Program-made: the position numbers and the translations under genes
Part shown: piece after piece, positions 8,571 to 17,233 of the stretch
Numbering within the stretch: position 1 is the stretch's first letter
Layout: each line of letters starts with the position of its first letter
Notes under the pieces: generated by a model
Told to the model about the DNA's origin: nothing
The model's database searches: none
The model's input: only the letters and a program-made list of their open reading frames with translations
Assembly (NCBI GenBank): GCA_035512775.1
Contig: DATKDI010000055.1
Location: forward strand, 62,001-126,000
Length of the DNA stretch: 64,000 bases
DNA from: JAJNBA01 sp035512775
GTDB lineage: Bacteria; Actinomycetota; UBA4738; HRBIN12
Direction of reading: 5' to 3'

Positions 8571-11425
8571 GGCGTCGGTGACGGCGAAGGCTCACCGGTC
8601 CCACCGGAGGCGAGCTCGTTCGCTCGTTCGACGAGCGCCTGGGCCTGCGTGAGCTCCGATTCGTACCCCGCGAGATCGCCGTTGCGCAGAGCCTCTTGGG
8701 CCGCCGCGAAGTGGGTGACGGCCCGAGACAGAAGCTGCTCGATCTGCTGCGGAACGGTGCCCTGGCCGTCATCCGGCGGCGGCGGCTCTTCGCCGCCGAC
8801 GGCCCCGGTGGATCCCTCGATCGCTTCCGGCAGGGATTCGGCCAGGGTCACCGTGGACCCGTTCACGACCAGCACCAGCTCGAGCTCCGGGACGGCGGAC
8901 GCTCCCGAGGCTCGCACGTACACGGGCAGGACGTAGAGGATCGAGTCCTCGATCGGGATCGTGAGGAGGTCGCCGAAGAGCACACTCGACCCGGCGTTGT
9001 CGAGGAGCGTTCGAAGCTCCGAGAACTCCTCGTCGGAGTTGATGCGCGAGAACACCAGCCCCGGCCCGTCGACGTCGCGTCCGGCCGGGAGCGTGAAGGC
9101 CACCAGCTCCCCATAGCCCTCCGGGTCGGAGTTCGCGGCCATCCAGCCGACCATGTTCAGGCGCTCCTCGGGCTGGAACGGGACGATCAGATGGAAGCGC
9201 TCCTCGGCGTCACCGGGCAGCTTCATCAGCTGGTAGCTGGGCAGGAGCTTGCTCGCGGTCGACTCCGAGTCCGGAGAGGGTCCGCCGTCGGGACCGATCA
9301 CACCCTGCTGGAGCGTCGGGTCGCTCGGAATCTCCCAGAAGTCCTGCTTGCGGTAGAACGCCTCCGGCTGCTCGACGTGGTAGTTCGCGAAATGGAAGGC
9401 CTGCGCCTGGAAGAGGTTCTCGGGGTATCGGAAGTGGGCCCGCAGCTCGTCCGTCGCCTGCTCGATCGGCGTGAAGACGCCCGGGAACGCTCGGTTCCAG
9501 ACCTGCATGATGGGCTCGTCCAGGTCCGCGTAGTACGTCACCGTGCCGTCGTAGGCGTCGACCACGGCCTTGACCGGGTTCTTGATGTAGTTGACCTCCT
9601 GGGAGGGGAGGAGCGACGCGGTGGCCTCCCCCAGGTCCAGACTCTGTGAGTACGGGTACGTGTTCGACGTGATGTAGGCGTCCCAGATCCACACGTAGCC
9701 CTCCGACGTGATCGCCAGGTACGGGTCCTTGTCGAAGGTCAGGAACGGCAGCGGCTCCTCCGCACGCTGATCGATGCTGCGATTGATCAAGATCCTGCTA
9801 TCCGCCTGGATCTGACCCGAGATCAGCAGGTTGGCGTCCTGGAAGCGCCAGGCGAACAATGCACGCCGGAAGAGCCCGCCCAGCTCGATCCCACCCCGCC
9901 CGTCGTAGACGAACGGCGTCTCGCCGGCCGCCCCCTCGTAGTCGAGCTCCTCCGTCTGGGAGTTCACGACCACGAAGTCGACCTCGTCGGTCTCCCCGTA
10001 GTAGATCCGGGGTTGCTCGGTGACCGGCTCCCCGTCTGGTGGAATGTCCTCGAGCGTTAGCAGCGGCGCGCCGTCCCGCGAGATCGAGTTCACCTGGGCC
10101 GCGACCGCCCCGAAACCGTGCGTGTACACGAGATGACGGTTCTGCCACGTCTGAGCCCCGCTCTGGATGCCGGTCTGGGAGACCTCGCGTCCGGACACCA
10201 TCAGCACCCGCTGCTCGCCGTCGATCTCGTACCGGTCCACGTCGACGTCGACGAACTCGTAGTACTGGCGGATCCGTTGGACGGACTGGAAGTTCTCTTG
10301 CAGCACCGACGGGCGCCACAGGCGGATGTTACTCACCGTCGCGTCGTTCGCGTCGATGTCCTCCGCCGTGACCCGATCTCGGAACGCGGACTGAGCTTCG
10401 AGCCTGATCTGGTCGAGCCCGAAGGCGCGCCTGGTCCCGGCGATGTTCCGCTCGATGAAGGGCAGCTCGTACTGCTGCTCGTTGGGCGACACGCGGAACT
10501 GCTGGATGAAGGCGGGGTATGCCGTCCCGAGGAGGATCGACACCAGGAGGAGCAGCCCCACGGCGATGATCGGCAGGCTCCAGACGCGGTACCGGGCGTT
10601 CACGAAGAAGAGCACGGCGCAGATCACCGCCACGATCGCGAGGAACGTCAGCGCCGGGAGCTGGGCATTGACATCGGTGTAGGAAGCGCCGCGAACCACG
10701 CCGCGCTCCGATGCGAGGAGGTCGAAGCGTCCGAGCCAGTAGCCCCAAGCCTTCGTCAGGAGCACCAACCCGAGGAGCACCGAGAGGTGGGCGCGCACCT
10801 GCGGATCGACCTTGTCGCTGAGGCCGACGGCCTGCGGCCTGATCCCGCCCTGGAGGAAGTGACCGAGCCCGACGATCACCGTGACCCCGACCAGCGACGC
10901 GAACAACCAGCCCTGGAGGTACTTCAGCCACGGAAGGGTGAAGACGTAGAAGGCGGGATCCCGGCCGAAGACCGCCTCCGGGTCGCCGAACGCGATCCCA
11001 CCGGACGAACGCCAGAGCAGGAACTCCTGCCAATGTCCCGACGCGGCGAGGCCGACGAAGAGCGCGAGGACGGCGGCGCCGAGCGGAAGGGCCCAACGGA
11101 GGTACGGCTCGATGTTCTCCCGGAAACGTTCGACGATCTCCTGCTCGGGCGTCAAGGCGACGATCGTCGGGGCCAACCGGCGAGTCACATAGAGGTTGAC
11201 CAGGAGGAGCGCGAAGAACGTGATGAAGAAGGCGGCCGCGAGCCCCGCCTGCGCCCAGATGCGTGTCCAGAAGACCTGCGACAGGCCGACCTCCCGGTAC
11301 CAGAGGACGTCCACGTAGAAGTTCGAGAGGAACGAGAGGAGGATGAACCCGGCCACGACCACGACGATCGCGACCACGGGCCAGCGGCGCTGCGCGTACG
11401 AGGGAAGCCGGACAGTCGTGGCCAT
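8567..11425 (-). CDS. UPF0182 family large membrane protein
   Basis: A 952-aa protein matching the actinobacterial/cyanobacterial UPF0182 family: a short basic N-terminus, about seven transmembrane segments in the first ~300 residues, then a very large extracytoplasmic domain with conserved blocks such as RIYYGE, FLTFDKDPYLAI, DAYITSNTYPYSQSL and YPENLFQAQAFHFANYHV. The C-terminal ~90 residues are low-complexity Pro/Gly/Glu-rich with a short helical part. Biochemical function is unknown for the family. The ATG at 11425 is 15 bp downstream of the YlbL-like gene on the same strand, so they may be co-transcribed. Confidence 0.93.
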   Translation of the reverse strand: MATTVRLPSYAQRRWPVVAIVVVVAGFILLSFLSNFYVDVLWYREVGLSQVFWTRIWAQAGLAAAFFITFFALLLVNLYVTRRLAPTIVALTPEQEIVERFRENIEPYLRWALPLGAAVLALFVGLAASGHWQEFLLWRSSGGIAFGDPEAVFGRDPAFYVFTLPWLKYLQGWLFASLVGVTVIVGLGHFLQGGIRPQAVGLSDKVDPQVRAHLSVLLGLVLLTKAWGYWLGRFDLLASERGVVRGASYTDVNAQLPALTFLAIVAVICAVLFFVNARYRVWSLPIIAVGLLLLVSILLGTAYPAFIQQFRVSPNEQQYELPFIERNIAGTRRAFGLDQIRLEAQSAFRDRVTAEDIDANDATVSNIRLWRPSVLQENFQSVQRIRQYYEFVDVDVDRYEIDGEQRVLMVSGREVSQTGIQSGAQTWQNRHLVYTHGFGAVAAQVNSISRDGAPLLTLEDIPPDGEPVTEQPRIYYGETDEVDFVVVNSQTEELDYEGAAGETPFVYDGRGGIELGGLFRRALFAWRFQDANLLISGQIQADSRILINRSIDQRAEEPLPFLTFDKDPYLAITSEGYVWIWDAYITSNTYPYSQSLDLGEATASLLPSQEVNYIKNPVKAVVDAYDGTVTYYADLDEPIMQVWNRAFPGVFTPIEQATDELRAHFRYPENLFQAQAFHFANYHVEQPEAFYRKQDFWEIPSDPTLQQGVIGPDGGPSPDSESTASKLLPSYQLMKLPGDAEERFHLIVPFQPEERLNMVGWMAANSDPEGYGELVAFTLPAGRDVDGPGLVFSRINSDEEFSELRTLLDNAGSSVLFGDLLTIPIEDSILYVLPVYVRASGASAVPELELVLVVNGSTVTLAESLPEAIEGSTGAVGGEEPPPPDDGQGTVPQQIEQLLSRAVTHFAAAQEALRNGDLAGYESELTQAQALVERANELASGGTGEPSPSPTP

Positions 11426-11440
11426 CGCGTGCAGCCTAGC

Positions 11441-12427
11441 TCAGCTCGCCGGTTCTGATGGGGAGAGCGCCTCGATGGCCTCGTCGAGCGACGACACCGA
11501 GATCAGGATGAGATCGCCGGCGTCGACGCCACTGACCTCGTCGAAGTTGTCTCGGGGGACGAGCATGATGTCGGCGTCCGCTTCGCGCGCGGCCACCACC
11601 TTGTCGAGGATCCCGCCGATCGGTCCCACCTCGCCCTCGAGGTTGATCGAGCCCGTCCCGGCGATCGTTCGGCCTCCCGTGAGATCGCCGGGAGTAAGGA
11701 GGTCGTAGAGCCCGACGGCCCACATGAGCCCGGCGGACGGCCCGCCCACGTCGCCGCTCTCGATCGTGACCCCGAACGGGAACGGCTCGACCAAGAAGAT
11801 GCCGATCACCGGCTCTTCCACGCCGGGGCAGCGTCCTCGGGTCACACCCACGTCGTGTGATTCGCCGTCGGCCTCCACGCGGAACCGGATCGAGTCCCCG
11901 ATGGGGACGGCGTCGATGAGGTGGGACGCCACGCGGGTCGACCCGACGGGCTGATCGTCGATGCGCACGATCAGGTCTCCCGGGAACAAGCGACCCTCCG
12001 CCGGGCAGCCCTCGCCCACGAACTCCACCAGGGCCCCGGGACCGTGCTCGCGGGGGTAGTCGGTGACCTCGGTAAGGACGACCGCGACGGCGTCGATCTT
12101 GCTCTGATCCATCTGGGATGTCGCCCGCTCCTTCTCTTCCGACGGCGAGAGCCCTGGTGGGTACACCTCCTCCTCGTCCACGACCGCTTGCTCGGGATCG
12201 AGCCACGCGACGAGAGCACCGAGCGCGGTCACCTGCGTGAACCGGATCGTCGTCATCACCAGATGCCCCGACGACCCGTAGGTCCGCGCGCCCTCGACGT
12301 GGATCAGGGGCACGACCTCCCGCGCCGGCCCGGGACCGAACGAGAAGTAGGGAAGTGGAACCCACCCGGCGGCGAACGCGACCACGACGAGGAGCACGTA
12401 GCCGCCGAACCGCAGGGGTCGTCGCAT
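11441..12427 (-). CDS. PDZ and Lon-type (S16) protease domain protein, YlbL-like
   Basis: A 328-aa secreted or membrane-anchored protein. An N-terminal hydrophobic segment (about residues 8-26) is followed by a PDZ domain (LFPGDLIVRIDDQPV, about 165-215) and a Lon-type catalytic domain with Ser in GGPSAGLMWAVGLYD and Lys in GGILDKVVAAREA, the Ser-Lys dyad of family S16. This architecture is that of YlbL and its actinobacterial homologues, which sit in the membrane with the protease domain outside. The TGA stop leaves 15 bp before the UPF0182 start. Upstream, on the other strand, is the small membrane protein with the duplicated start module. Confidence 0.93.
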   Translation of the reverse strand: MRRPLRFGGYVLLVVVAFAAGWVPLPYFSFGPGPAREVVPLIHVEGARTYGSSGHLVMTTIRFTQVTALGALVAWLDPEQAVVDEEEVYPPGLSPSEEKERATSQMDQSKIDAVAVVLTEVTDYPREHGPGALVEFVGEGCPAEGRLFPGDLIVRIDDQPVGSTRVASHLIDAVPIGDSIRFRVEADGESHDVGVTRGRCPGVEEPVIGIFLVEPFPFGVTIESGDVGGPSAGLMWAVGLYDLLTPGDLTGGRTIAGTGSINLEGEVGPIGGILDKVVAAREADADIMLVPRDNFDEVSGVDAGDLILISVSSLDEAIEALSPSEPAS

Positions 12428-12497
12428 CGGTCGATGGTAGCGGCGGACGCTCGAGAGCCGGTCGTCGCCACAGCGGGGATGCGGCGGTACGCTCGAT

Positions 12498-12573
12498 GGT
12501 GGGAGGTCGGACCCGTGGGATACGTGCTGATCATCGGTGGGAGGTCGGACCCGTGGGATACGTGCTGATCATC
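12498..12573 (+). repeat. 38-bp tandem duplication of an RBS-start module
   Basis: Two exact, adjacent 38-bp copies (12498-12535 and 12536-12573). Each contains a GGGAGG ribosome-binding site and a GTG start followed by codons for GYVLII. Because 38 is not a multiple of three, the first copy (GTG at 12515) opens a frame that stops after 17 codons, while the second (GTG at 12553) starts the small membrane protein. Confidence 0.9.
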
Positions 12574-12876
12574 GCCATCTCGGTGGGAGTGGGCATCGGG
12601 GTGTATCGCCTGACGGCGAACCTCCCCGTCGTCGAGGAAGGTCCGGAGGCGTGGGTGGAGGCGGCCCCTGCGAAGCAGGGGCCGCCCCCACCCCCCACCA
12701 ACTTCGAGCGCCTCTCGATCACCCGTGATCGCCTGTCCTGGCACGACCGGATCATCGGGAGCCTGGGCCTCGTCGTGGCGGTGGCGGTCGGCGCGGCCAC
12801 GCTCGCGTTCGCTCTCTATCTGGCGGGCTCGACCCTCATCGGCATCCTCGAGAAGGCGGCCACCTCTCCGACCTAG
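12553..12876 (+). CDS. small membrane protein, unknown function
   Basis: A 107-aa protein with two predicted transmembrane segments (residues about 2-18, and about 77-101), joined by a hydrophilic proline-rich linker (KQGPPPPPTNFERLS). Start GTG 12553 is preceded by GGGAGG at good spacing; a duplicated copy of the same signal lies 38 bp upstream in another frame. Codon use is the same GC-rich pattern as the neighbours. The family was not recognised. It converges with the DUF1028 gene; the two stop codons overlap by 4 bp. A strong hairpin inside the gene (12663-12683) encodes APAKQGP and is probably incidental. Confidence 0.65.
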   Translation: MGYVLIIAISVGVGIGVYRLTANLPVVEEGPEAWVEAAPAKQGPPPPPTNFERLSITRDRLSWHDRIIGSLGLVVAVAVGAATLAFALYLAGSTLIGILEKAATSPT

Positions 12877-13739
12877 GGAGGCGGGATCTCCGGCGTGACG
12901 TCGCGCATCTCGACGACCAGCTGATTCGAGATCAGATCGTCGTCGCGCAGACGGCCCTCCAGGTTGTACTCCCCGGCCCACTCCGCCAGGGCCTTCCGGG
13001 TCGCGTCGTCGTACGTCCCGGACGGCTCGCCTGCATATCGCCCCAGTGCCGCCAAGCGCCGCTGCAGATCCGTGACCAGGTCCCGAGCCGAAGGAAGCAG
13101 CGGGTCGTTCCGGATCAGCATGGTCGTGTCCCAGACCTCGAAGATGCGGGCGAGCTCCCGGGGCGCGTCGGGGTGGTCGTCCACTCGCAGGTCGATGTAC
13201 CGATCGTTCCGTCCCTCGTAGCCACCGCCCTCCCGGACCACCAGGAGAGCGGCGGACTGACGCCCGCGGCGGTCCCCACCCGCGGCGTCCCCCGCGAGCA
13301 GCGCCGCAAGGAGCCGGTCGCACACGTCGCCCTCGGTCGATGAGAACGCTCGCGCCATCTCCCCGACCACCTCCTCGCCGACCAGGATGTTCCCCTGCGC
13401 GGCGAAGCCGCGGCCGGTCGCGCCGCCGGCCCACGCCATGCACTTCGAGCCCGTGAACGTGGCGGCGCGACCGGCCGCGTCCACCGATCCAACCTGCCGG
13501 TCCTCGCGGCCGTCGTCCTCGTCGAGCATCCGGCGGAGGGCATCCTCGGCGGGGACCCCTTCGGCCATCAACCGGAGGCCGTCGGGACCGAATGCCGTGT
13601 TCGCCCACGACTGCGTCGCCACCGCACCCACGCCGGCCTTCGCCCAAGGCACCACGGCACCGACGCAGGGGAACCTCGAGGCGACCGCTACGCCCCAGTC
13701 CCCCGCTTCCGGGTCTGCCGCCGCGATCGAGAACGTCAC
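12873..13739 (-). CDS. DUF1028 Ntn-like protein with peptidoglycan-binding-like C-terminus
   Basis: A 288-aa protein. Its first ~210 residues match DUF1028: TFSIAAADPEAGDWGVAVASRFPCVGAVVPWA, ATQSWANTAFGP and ARAFSSTEGDVCDRLLAAL. This family has an Ntn-hydrolase-like fold and unknown activity. The last ~75 residues (DLQRRLAALGRYAGEPSGTYDDATRKAL) look like a peptidoglycan-binding type 1 domain, a combination seen in the family. The GTG at 13739 lies 2 bp after the mreB-like stop, so the genes are co-translated; an upstream extension would run into mreB. There is no signal peptide. Confidence 0.85.
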   Translation of the reverse strand: MTFSIAAADPEAGDWGVAVASRFPCVGAVVPWAKAGVGAVATQSWANTAFGPDGLRLMAEGVPAEDALRRMLDEDDGREDRQVGSVDAAGRAATFTGSKCMAWAGGATGRGFAAQGNILVGEEVVGEMARAFSSTEGDVCDRLLAALLAGDAAGGDRRGRQSAALLVVREGGGYEGRNDRYIDLRVDDHPDAPRELARIFEVWDTTMLIRNDPLLPSARDLVTDLQRRLAALGRYAGEPSGTYDDATRKALAEWAGEYNLEGRLRDDDLISNQLVVEMRDVTPEIPPP

Positions 13740-13741
13740 GT

Positions 13742-14746
13742 CTATCCCCGCCTGAGGAGCTGGAACGAATTCCGGTAATCGTCGAGATGCTCGAGCATCC
13801 GTCCCGCGCCGCTCACCACGGTCTCGAGCGGCCTCTCGACCACGTGGACAGGAACCTCGCACTCCTGCGCGAGGAGCATGTCCACGCCTTTGAGGAGGCT
13901 GCCGCCTCCCGTGAGGAACATCCCGGTCTCAAGGACGTCGTGGGTCAGCTCCGGGGGCGCTTCGGCGAGGGTCATACGAACCTCACCGACGATCGCCTTG
14001 ACGGTGGGAGCCATCGCCTGCCTGATCTCGTCCTCGTCTACCTTGACCTCGACGGTGTTCCCGGTCGAGAGCTCTCGGCCGATCACCATGGCCGCCCGAC
14101 CGGTCGGCGAGGGGAAGGCGGAACCGATCGCGACCTTCAGCTCTTCGGCCGACTTCTCCCCGATCGAGACCCCGTACGTCACCCGGATGTGTTCCTGCAC
14201 GGCCGCGTCGAGGTGGAAACCGCCCAGGTTCGCGGAGCGGCCGGATACCACGCCGCCCATCGAGACGACCGCCATCTCCGAACGCCCGCCGCCGATGTCG
14301 ACGATGAGGTTGCCGAGCGGTTCGTGCACGGGCAGGTTCGCACCGACCGCGGCGGCGAGTGGCTCTTCGACGGGGACCACCTGCCGTCCGCCGGCATAGC
14401 GGATCGCTCGCTCGATGGCCCTTCGCTCGACGGCGGAAGCGGAGGGGGGAACGCAGACGAGCACCCTCGGCTTCGGGAAGCGGGTGACGCCGACGCGGCG
14501 GAGCACGATCGCCAGCATCCGTTGCGTCACATCGAACTCGGTCATCGTCCCTTCGCGGAGAGGGCGGACGGCGAGCACGTTGCCGGAGTCCCCTCCGAGC
14601 ATCTGCCATGCCTCTTCCCCCATCGCGACGACCTCACCGTTGCCGTGGAGCGCGACCACGGTGGGCTCGTCGAAGACGATGCCATCCCCTTGCCGGTACA
14701 CGAGGGTGTTGGCGCTCCCGAGATCGATCGCGAGGTCGCGGCCCAA
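13742..14746 (-). CDS. mreB: MreB-like actin homologue
   Basis: A 334-aa actin-fold ATPase that in rods polymerises beneath the membrane and directs cell-wall synthesis. It shows phosphate-1 AIDLGSANTLVY (residues 6-17), phosphate-2 LIVDIGGGRSEMAVVS, and the adenosine motif MFLTGGGSLLKGVD. The start is TTG at 14746, directly abutting the moaE stop; GGGGAG in the last codons of moaE is the ribosome-binding site, so it is translationally coupled. mreC, mreD, rodA and pbp2 are absent from the neighbourhood, which is unusual for mreB. It could be a second MreB/Mbl paralogue. Confidence 0.88.
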   Translation of the reverse strand: MGRDLAIDLGSANTLVYRQGDGIVFDEPTVVALHGNGEVVAMGEEAWQMLGGDSGNVLAVRPLREGTMTEFDVTQRMLAIVLRRVGVTRFPKPRVLVCVPPSASAVERRAIERAIRYAGGRQVVPVEEPLAAAVGANLPVHEPLGNLIVDIGGGRSEMAVVSMGGVVSGRSANLGGFHLDAAVQEHIRVTYGVSIGEKSAEELKVAIGSAFPSPTGRAAMVIGRELSTGNTVEVKVDEDEIRQAMAPTVKAIVGEVRMTLAEAPPELTHDVLETGMFLTGGGSLLKGVDMLLAQECEVPVHVVERPLETVVSGAGRMLEHLDDYRNSFQLLRRG

Positions 14747-15181
14747 CTAACTCCCCATGACCCATCGAGCTTCGCCGGAGACGAGGCCTTCCTTCTTCCA
14801 GATCGGCACATCTTCCTTGAGCCGCTCGATCCCGTGCCGACAGGCGTCGAACGCTTCGGCCCGGTGGGGGGCAGAACATGCGACGACGACCGAGGCCTCG
14901 CCGATCGCGAGGTCCCCGGTCCGATGCAGGATCGCCACCTTCCGGAGCGGCCACCCTTCGAGCATCTCGGCGCCGATCTCTCCGAGGCGCTGGGTCGCCA
15001 GATCGTCCCAGGCTTCGTAATGCAGGCCGGTCACGTCTCCCGCCTCCGAGCGGTCGCGGACCGTGCCGACGAACACGCACGTCCCCCCTGCCGCGGGGTC
15101 ACCGACGAAGCCCAGCGCCTCGTCGACGGAGAGCGGCTCGGCCGAGATGCGAACCAGGACAGCCTGAGACACGGCGGACAT
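14747..15181 (-). CDS. moaE: molybdopterin synthase catalytic subunit MoaE
   Basis: A 144-aa MoaE family protein that inserts sulfur into cPMP to form molybdopterin, using thiocarboxylated MoaD. Visible signatures are GGTCVFVGTVRDRSEAGDV, LHYEAWDDLATQRL, ILHRTGDLAIGEASVVVACSA and the active-site lysines in RLKEDVPIWKKE. The ATG at 15181 (MSAVSQAVLVRISAEPL) gives the family N-terminus. It is the first gene of a moaE-mreB-DUF1028 run and is divergent, with about 30 bp between, from the DUF2342 gene. No other molybdopterin genes are in the window. Confidence 0.92.
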   Translation of the reverse strand: MSAVSQAVLVRISAEPLSVDEALGFVGDPAAGGTCVFVGTVRDRSEAGDVTGLHYEAWDDLATQRLGEIGAEMLEGWPLRKVAILHRTGDLAIGEASVVVACSAPHRAEAFDACRHGIERLKEDVPIWKKEGLVSGEARWVMGS

Positions 15182-15212
15182 CGTATCGGGAGGGCCCGCG
15201 TACGATGGACGG

Positions 15213-16382
15213 GTGAGTGGAGGGTTCGGCTTCGACCCGGGTGATCTCGAGGCGTTCAAGGACGCCCCTCTGTTCCGCGAGCTGCAACGCGTGATGTCCG
15301 CGTCGAGTGGTCCGGTGAACTGGGAGCTCGCCCGTCAGGTCGGCGTCGCGAACGCGGTCGAGGCCGGGCCCGACCTGGAACCTTCCGAAGGTGACCTCCG
15401 GATGCTGGAGGAGGCCGTCCGCGTCGCGGAACTCCACGTGGGGAGATCCACCGGGTTGGCGGCGCCGGCGGACGTCGCGCAGGTCCACGCCGTCCGCCGC
15501 GCCGGCTGGGTGAACGCCAACGCGGAGAGCTTGAAGAGCCTCCTCGAACCGGCTGCGAGACGGCTGACCGATGCGATCGAGCGCAGCGCCGGGGATCAGC
15601 TCCCGCCGGAGATGGCGCAGCTCTCGGGGTTCCTCCGTCAGCTCTCCCCCCTCCTGCTCGGCACTCAGGTGGGGCAGGTCCTCGGGATGCTCGCCCAGCG
15701 GGTGCTGGGCCAGTACGACATCGCAGTGCCGAGGTCCGGTCCGGGCCAGCTCCTGTTCGTCGTCCCCAACCTCGTGGCATTCGAGCGTGATTGGTCGCTC
15801 GATCCCAGGGAGTTCCGAACGCTCGTCGCCCTGCACGAGGTGACGCATCGGTTCGAGTTCGCTCAGGGATGGGCTCGTGACCGCTTCCAGGAGCTCCTCG
15901 ATGACTACCTCTCCACCCTCAAGCTCGACGTCGAGGCGATGCAGGGCCGCCTCGCGACGCTCGATCCCGCGGATCCCCAGGAGCTGCAGCAGCTCGCCGA
16001 GTCCGAGGGGGGACTTTTCTGGGCGGACCTCGACGACGAGCAACGCTTGAAGCTCGGCAGGATCCAGGCGTTCATGGCGGCCGCCGAGGGCTACGGCGAT
16101 CATGTGATGCAGGCGCTGGGTGCGGAGCTGCTCGGCACCTATCCCCGGATCGAAGAGGCGATGAAGCGATACCGCGAGGGCGAGCACGGCGACCCCGTGT
16201 TCGAACGTCTGCTCGGCGTTGACATGAAGCGCGAGCAGTACCGGCGCGGGCGGGCGTTCTGCGAGGTCGTCGTGGAGCAGACGGACGAGGTCACCCTCGC
16301 TCGTATGTGGGACTCGGCGGACGCGATGCCCTCGCTCCCCGAGCTGGATGAGCCTCGCCTCTGGCTCGCGCGCACCGTCTAA
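15213..16382 (+). CDS. DUF2342 zinc-dependent metalloprotease-like protein
   Basis: A 389-aa protein of the actinobacterial DUF2342/'F420 biosynthesis-associated' family. It has a zincin motif HEVTHRFEF (about residues 210-218), with the conserved downstream segment AAAEGYGDHVMQALG likely supplying the third ligand. A helical C-terminal part (DMKREQYRRGRAFCEVVVEQ) is family-typical. The physiological substrate is unknown, and the F420 link rests on phylogenetic co-occurrence. The GTG at 15213 is taken as start. It is divergent from moaE and followed after 44 bp by an uncharacterised gene on the same strand. Confidence 0.9.
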   Translation: MSGGFGFDPGDLEAFKDAPLFRELQRVMSASSGPVNWELARQVGVANAVEAGPDLEPSEGDLRMLEEAVRVAELHVGRSTGLAAPADVAQVHAVRRAGWVNANAESLKSLLEPAARRLTDAIERSAGDQLPPEMAQLSGFLRQLSPLLLGTQVGQVLGMLAQRVLGQYDIAVPRSGPGQLLFVVPNLVAFERDWSLDPREFRTLVALHEVTHRFEFAQGWARDRFQELLDDYLSTLKLDVEAMQGRLATLDPADPQELQQLAESEGGLFWADLDDEQRLKLGRIQAFMAAAEGYGDHVMQALGAELLGTYPRIEEAMKRYREGEHGDPVFERLLGVDMKREQYRRGRAFCEVVVEQTDEVTLARMWDSADAMPSLPELDEPRLWLARTV

Positions 16383-16426
16383 GGGCGGCGAGAAGTCGTC
16401 GACCCGTCGGCTATCATCGCCCGACG

Positions 16427-17218
16427 ATGACCATCGGTGAGCTGATCTCGGCGGCCGTCGTCGACGAGCGGGTCTGGGACGCGTATCAGGAGACGGCGCC
16501 GGACGGCATCTACCTCGTCGGTCAACCCGGTCCCGCGCTGCCCTTCGTGATCTTCCGAGCGTGGAAGGTGCCGACCGGTTTCGTCTCCGAGGAGATCAGG
16601 TTGGTCGGCCCGTCAGGGCGCACGCTGTACCGCTGGGGCCCGCAGGTGCGGCGGATGAAGGGCGCGATGGACCTCACGGTCGAGCTCGACCGCATCGACG
16701 ATGCGGTGCTCGAAGAGACCGGCACGTACGTCGCCTCGTTCATCCTCGAAGGCGAGATCGTCGGGGAGATCGAGTTCCCCGTGTACGTGCAAGCCGCGGC
16801 CTTGAAGCTCCCGAAGGAAACCGAGGAGGGTTTGCGGAAATCCGACGTCATCTGGGTCGGGACTCGTGTGAATGGGGACAAGCGGATGGCACCGGTGTGG
16901 TTCGCGTTCAAGGACGGGAAGATCTACCTCCTTTCCTGCCGCGATGCGGAGGCGCACGAGCAAACCGTGCCGGGCGTCCCGGACGCGCAGGAGCTCGTGA
17001 TCGTGACCCGGCGGAAGCTCCGCGACACGGCGCTCCAGGAATTCACGGCCGCGCAGCGGCTGCTGGAAGGACCGGAGTGGGAGACGGCCGCCAAGATGCT
17101 CGTGGACCGGCGCCGGAGCCGGGTCGGATCTCCCGACGACTCGCTTTCCCGCTGGCGCGGGAAGTGCGACATCGTCGAGCTCATCCCGAACGTCGGGACT
17201 CTCGAGACCAGCGCCTAG
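16427..17218 (+). CDS. two-domain protein, C-terminal split-barrel-like
   Basis: A 263-aa soluble protein not recognised as a whole. Residues ~20-125 look like a beta-sandwich (PFVIFRAWKVPTG, EETGTYVASFILEGEIVGEIEFPVYVQ), similar in style to receptor-like Ig domains. Residues ~130-255 resemble the FMN/F420-binding split-barrel family: RVNGDKRMAPVWFAFKDGKIYLLS, then QELVIVTRRKL. The combination suggests a flavin/deazaflavin or regulatory binding protein, but no activity can be claimed. The ATG at 16427 is 44 bp downstream of the DUF2342 gene; it converges with aroF. Confidence 0.6.
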   Translation: MTIGELISAAVVDERVWDAYQETAPDGIYLVGQPGPALPFVIFRAWKVPTGFVSEEIRLVGPSGRTLYRWGPQVRRMKGAMDLTVELDRIDDAVLEETGTYVASFILEGEIVGEIEFPVYVQAAALKLPKETEEGLRKSDVIWVGTRVNGDKRMAPVWFAFKDGKIYLLSCRDAEAHEQTVPGVPDAQELVIVTRRKLRDTALQEFTAAQRLLEGPEWETAAKMLVDRRRSRVGSPDDSLSRWRGKCDIVELIPNVGTLETSA

Positions 17219-17233
17219 CGCCGTAAGCCCTCG

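Noticed and set aside
12663..12683. Strong hairpin GGCCCCTGC...GCAGGGGCC.
   Set aside because: It lies inside the small membrane protein gene and has no U tract, so it is not a convincing terminator.
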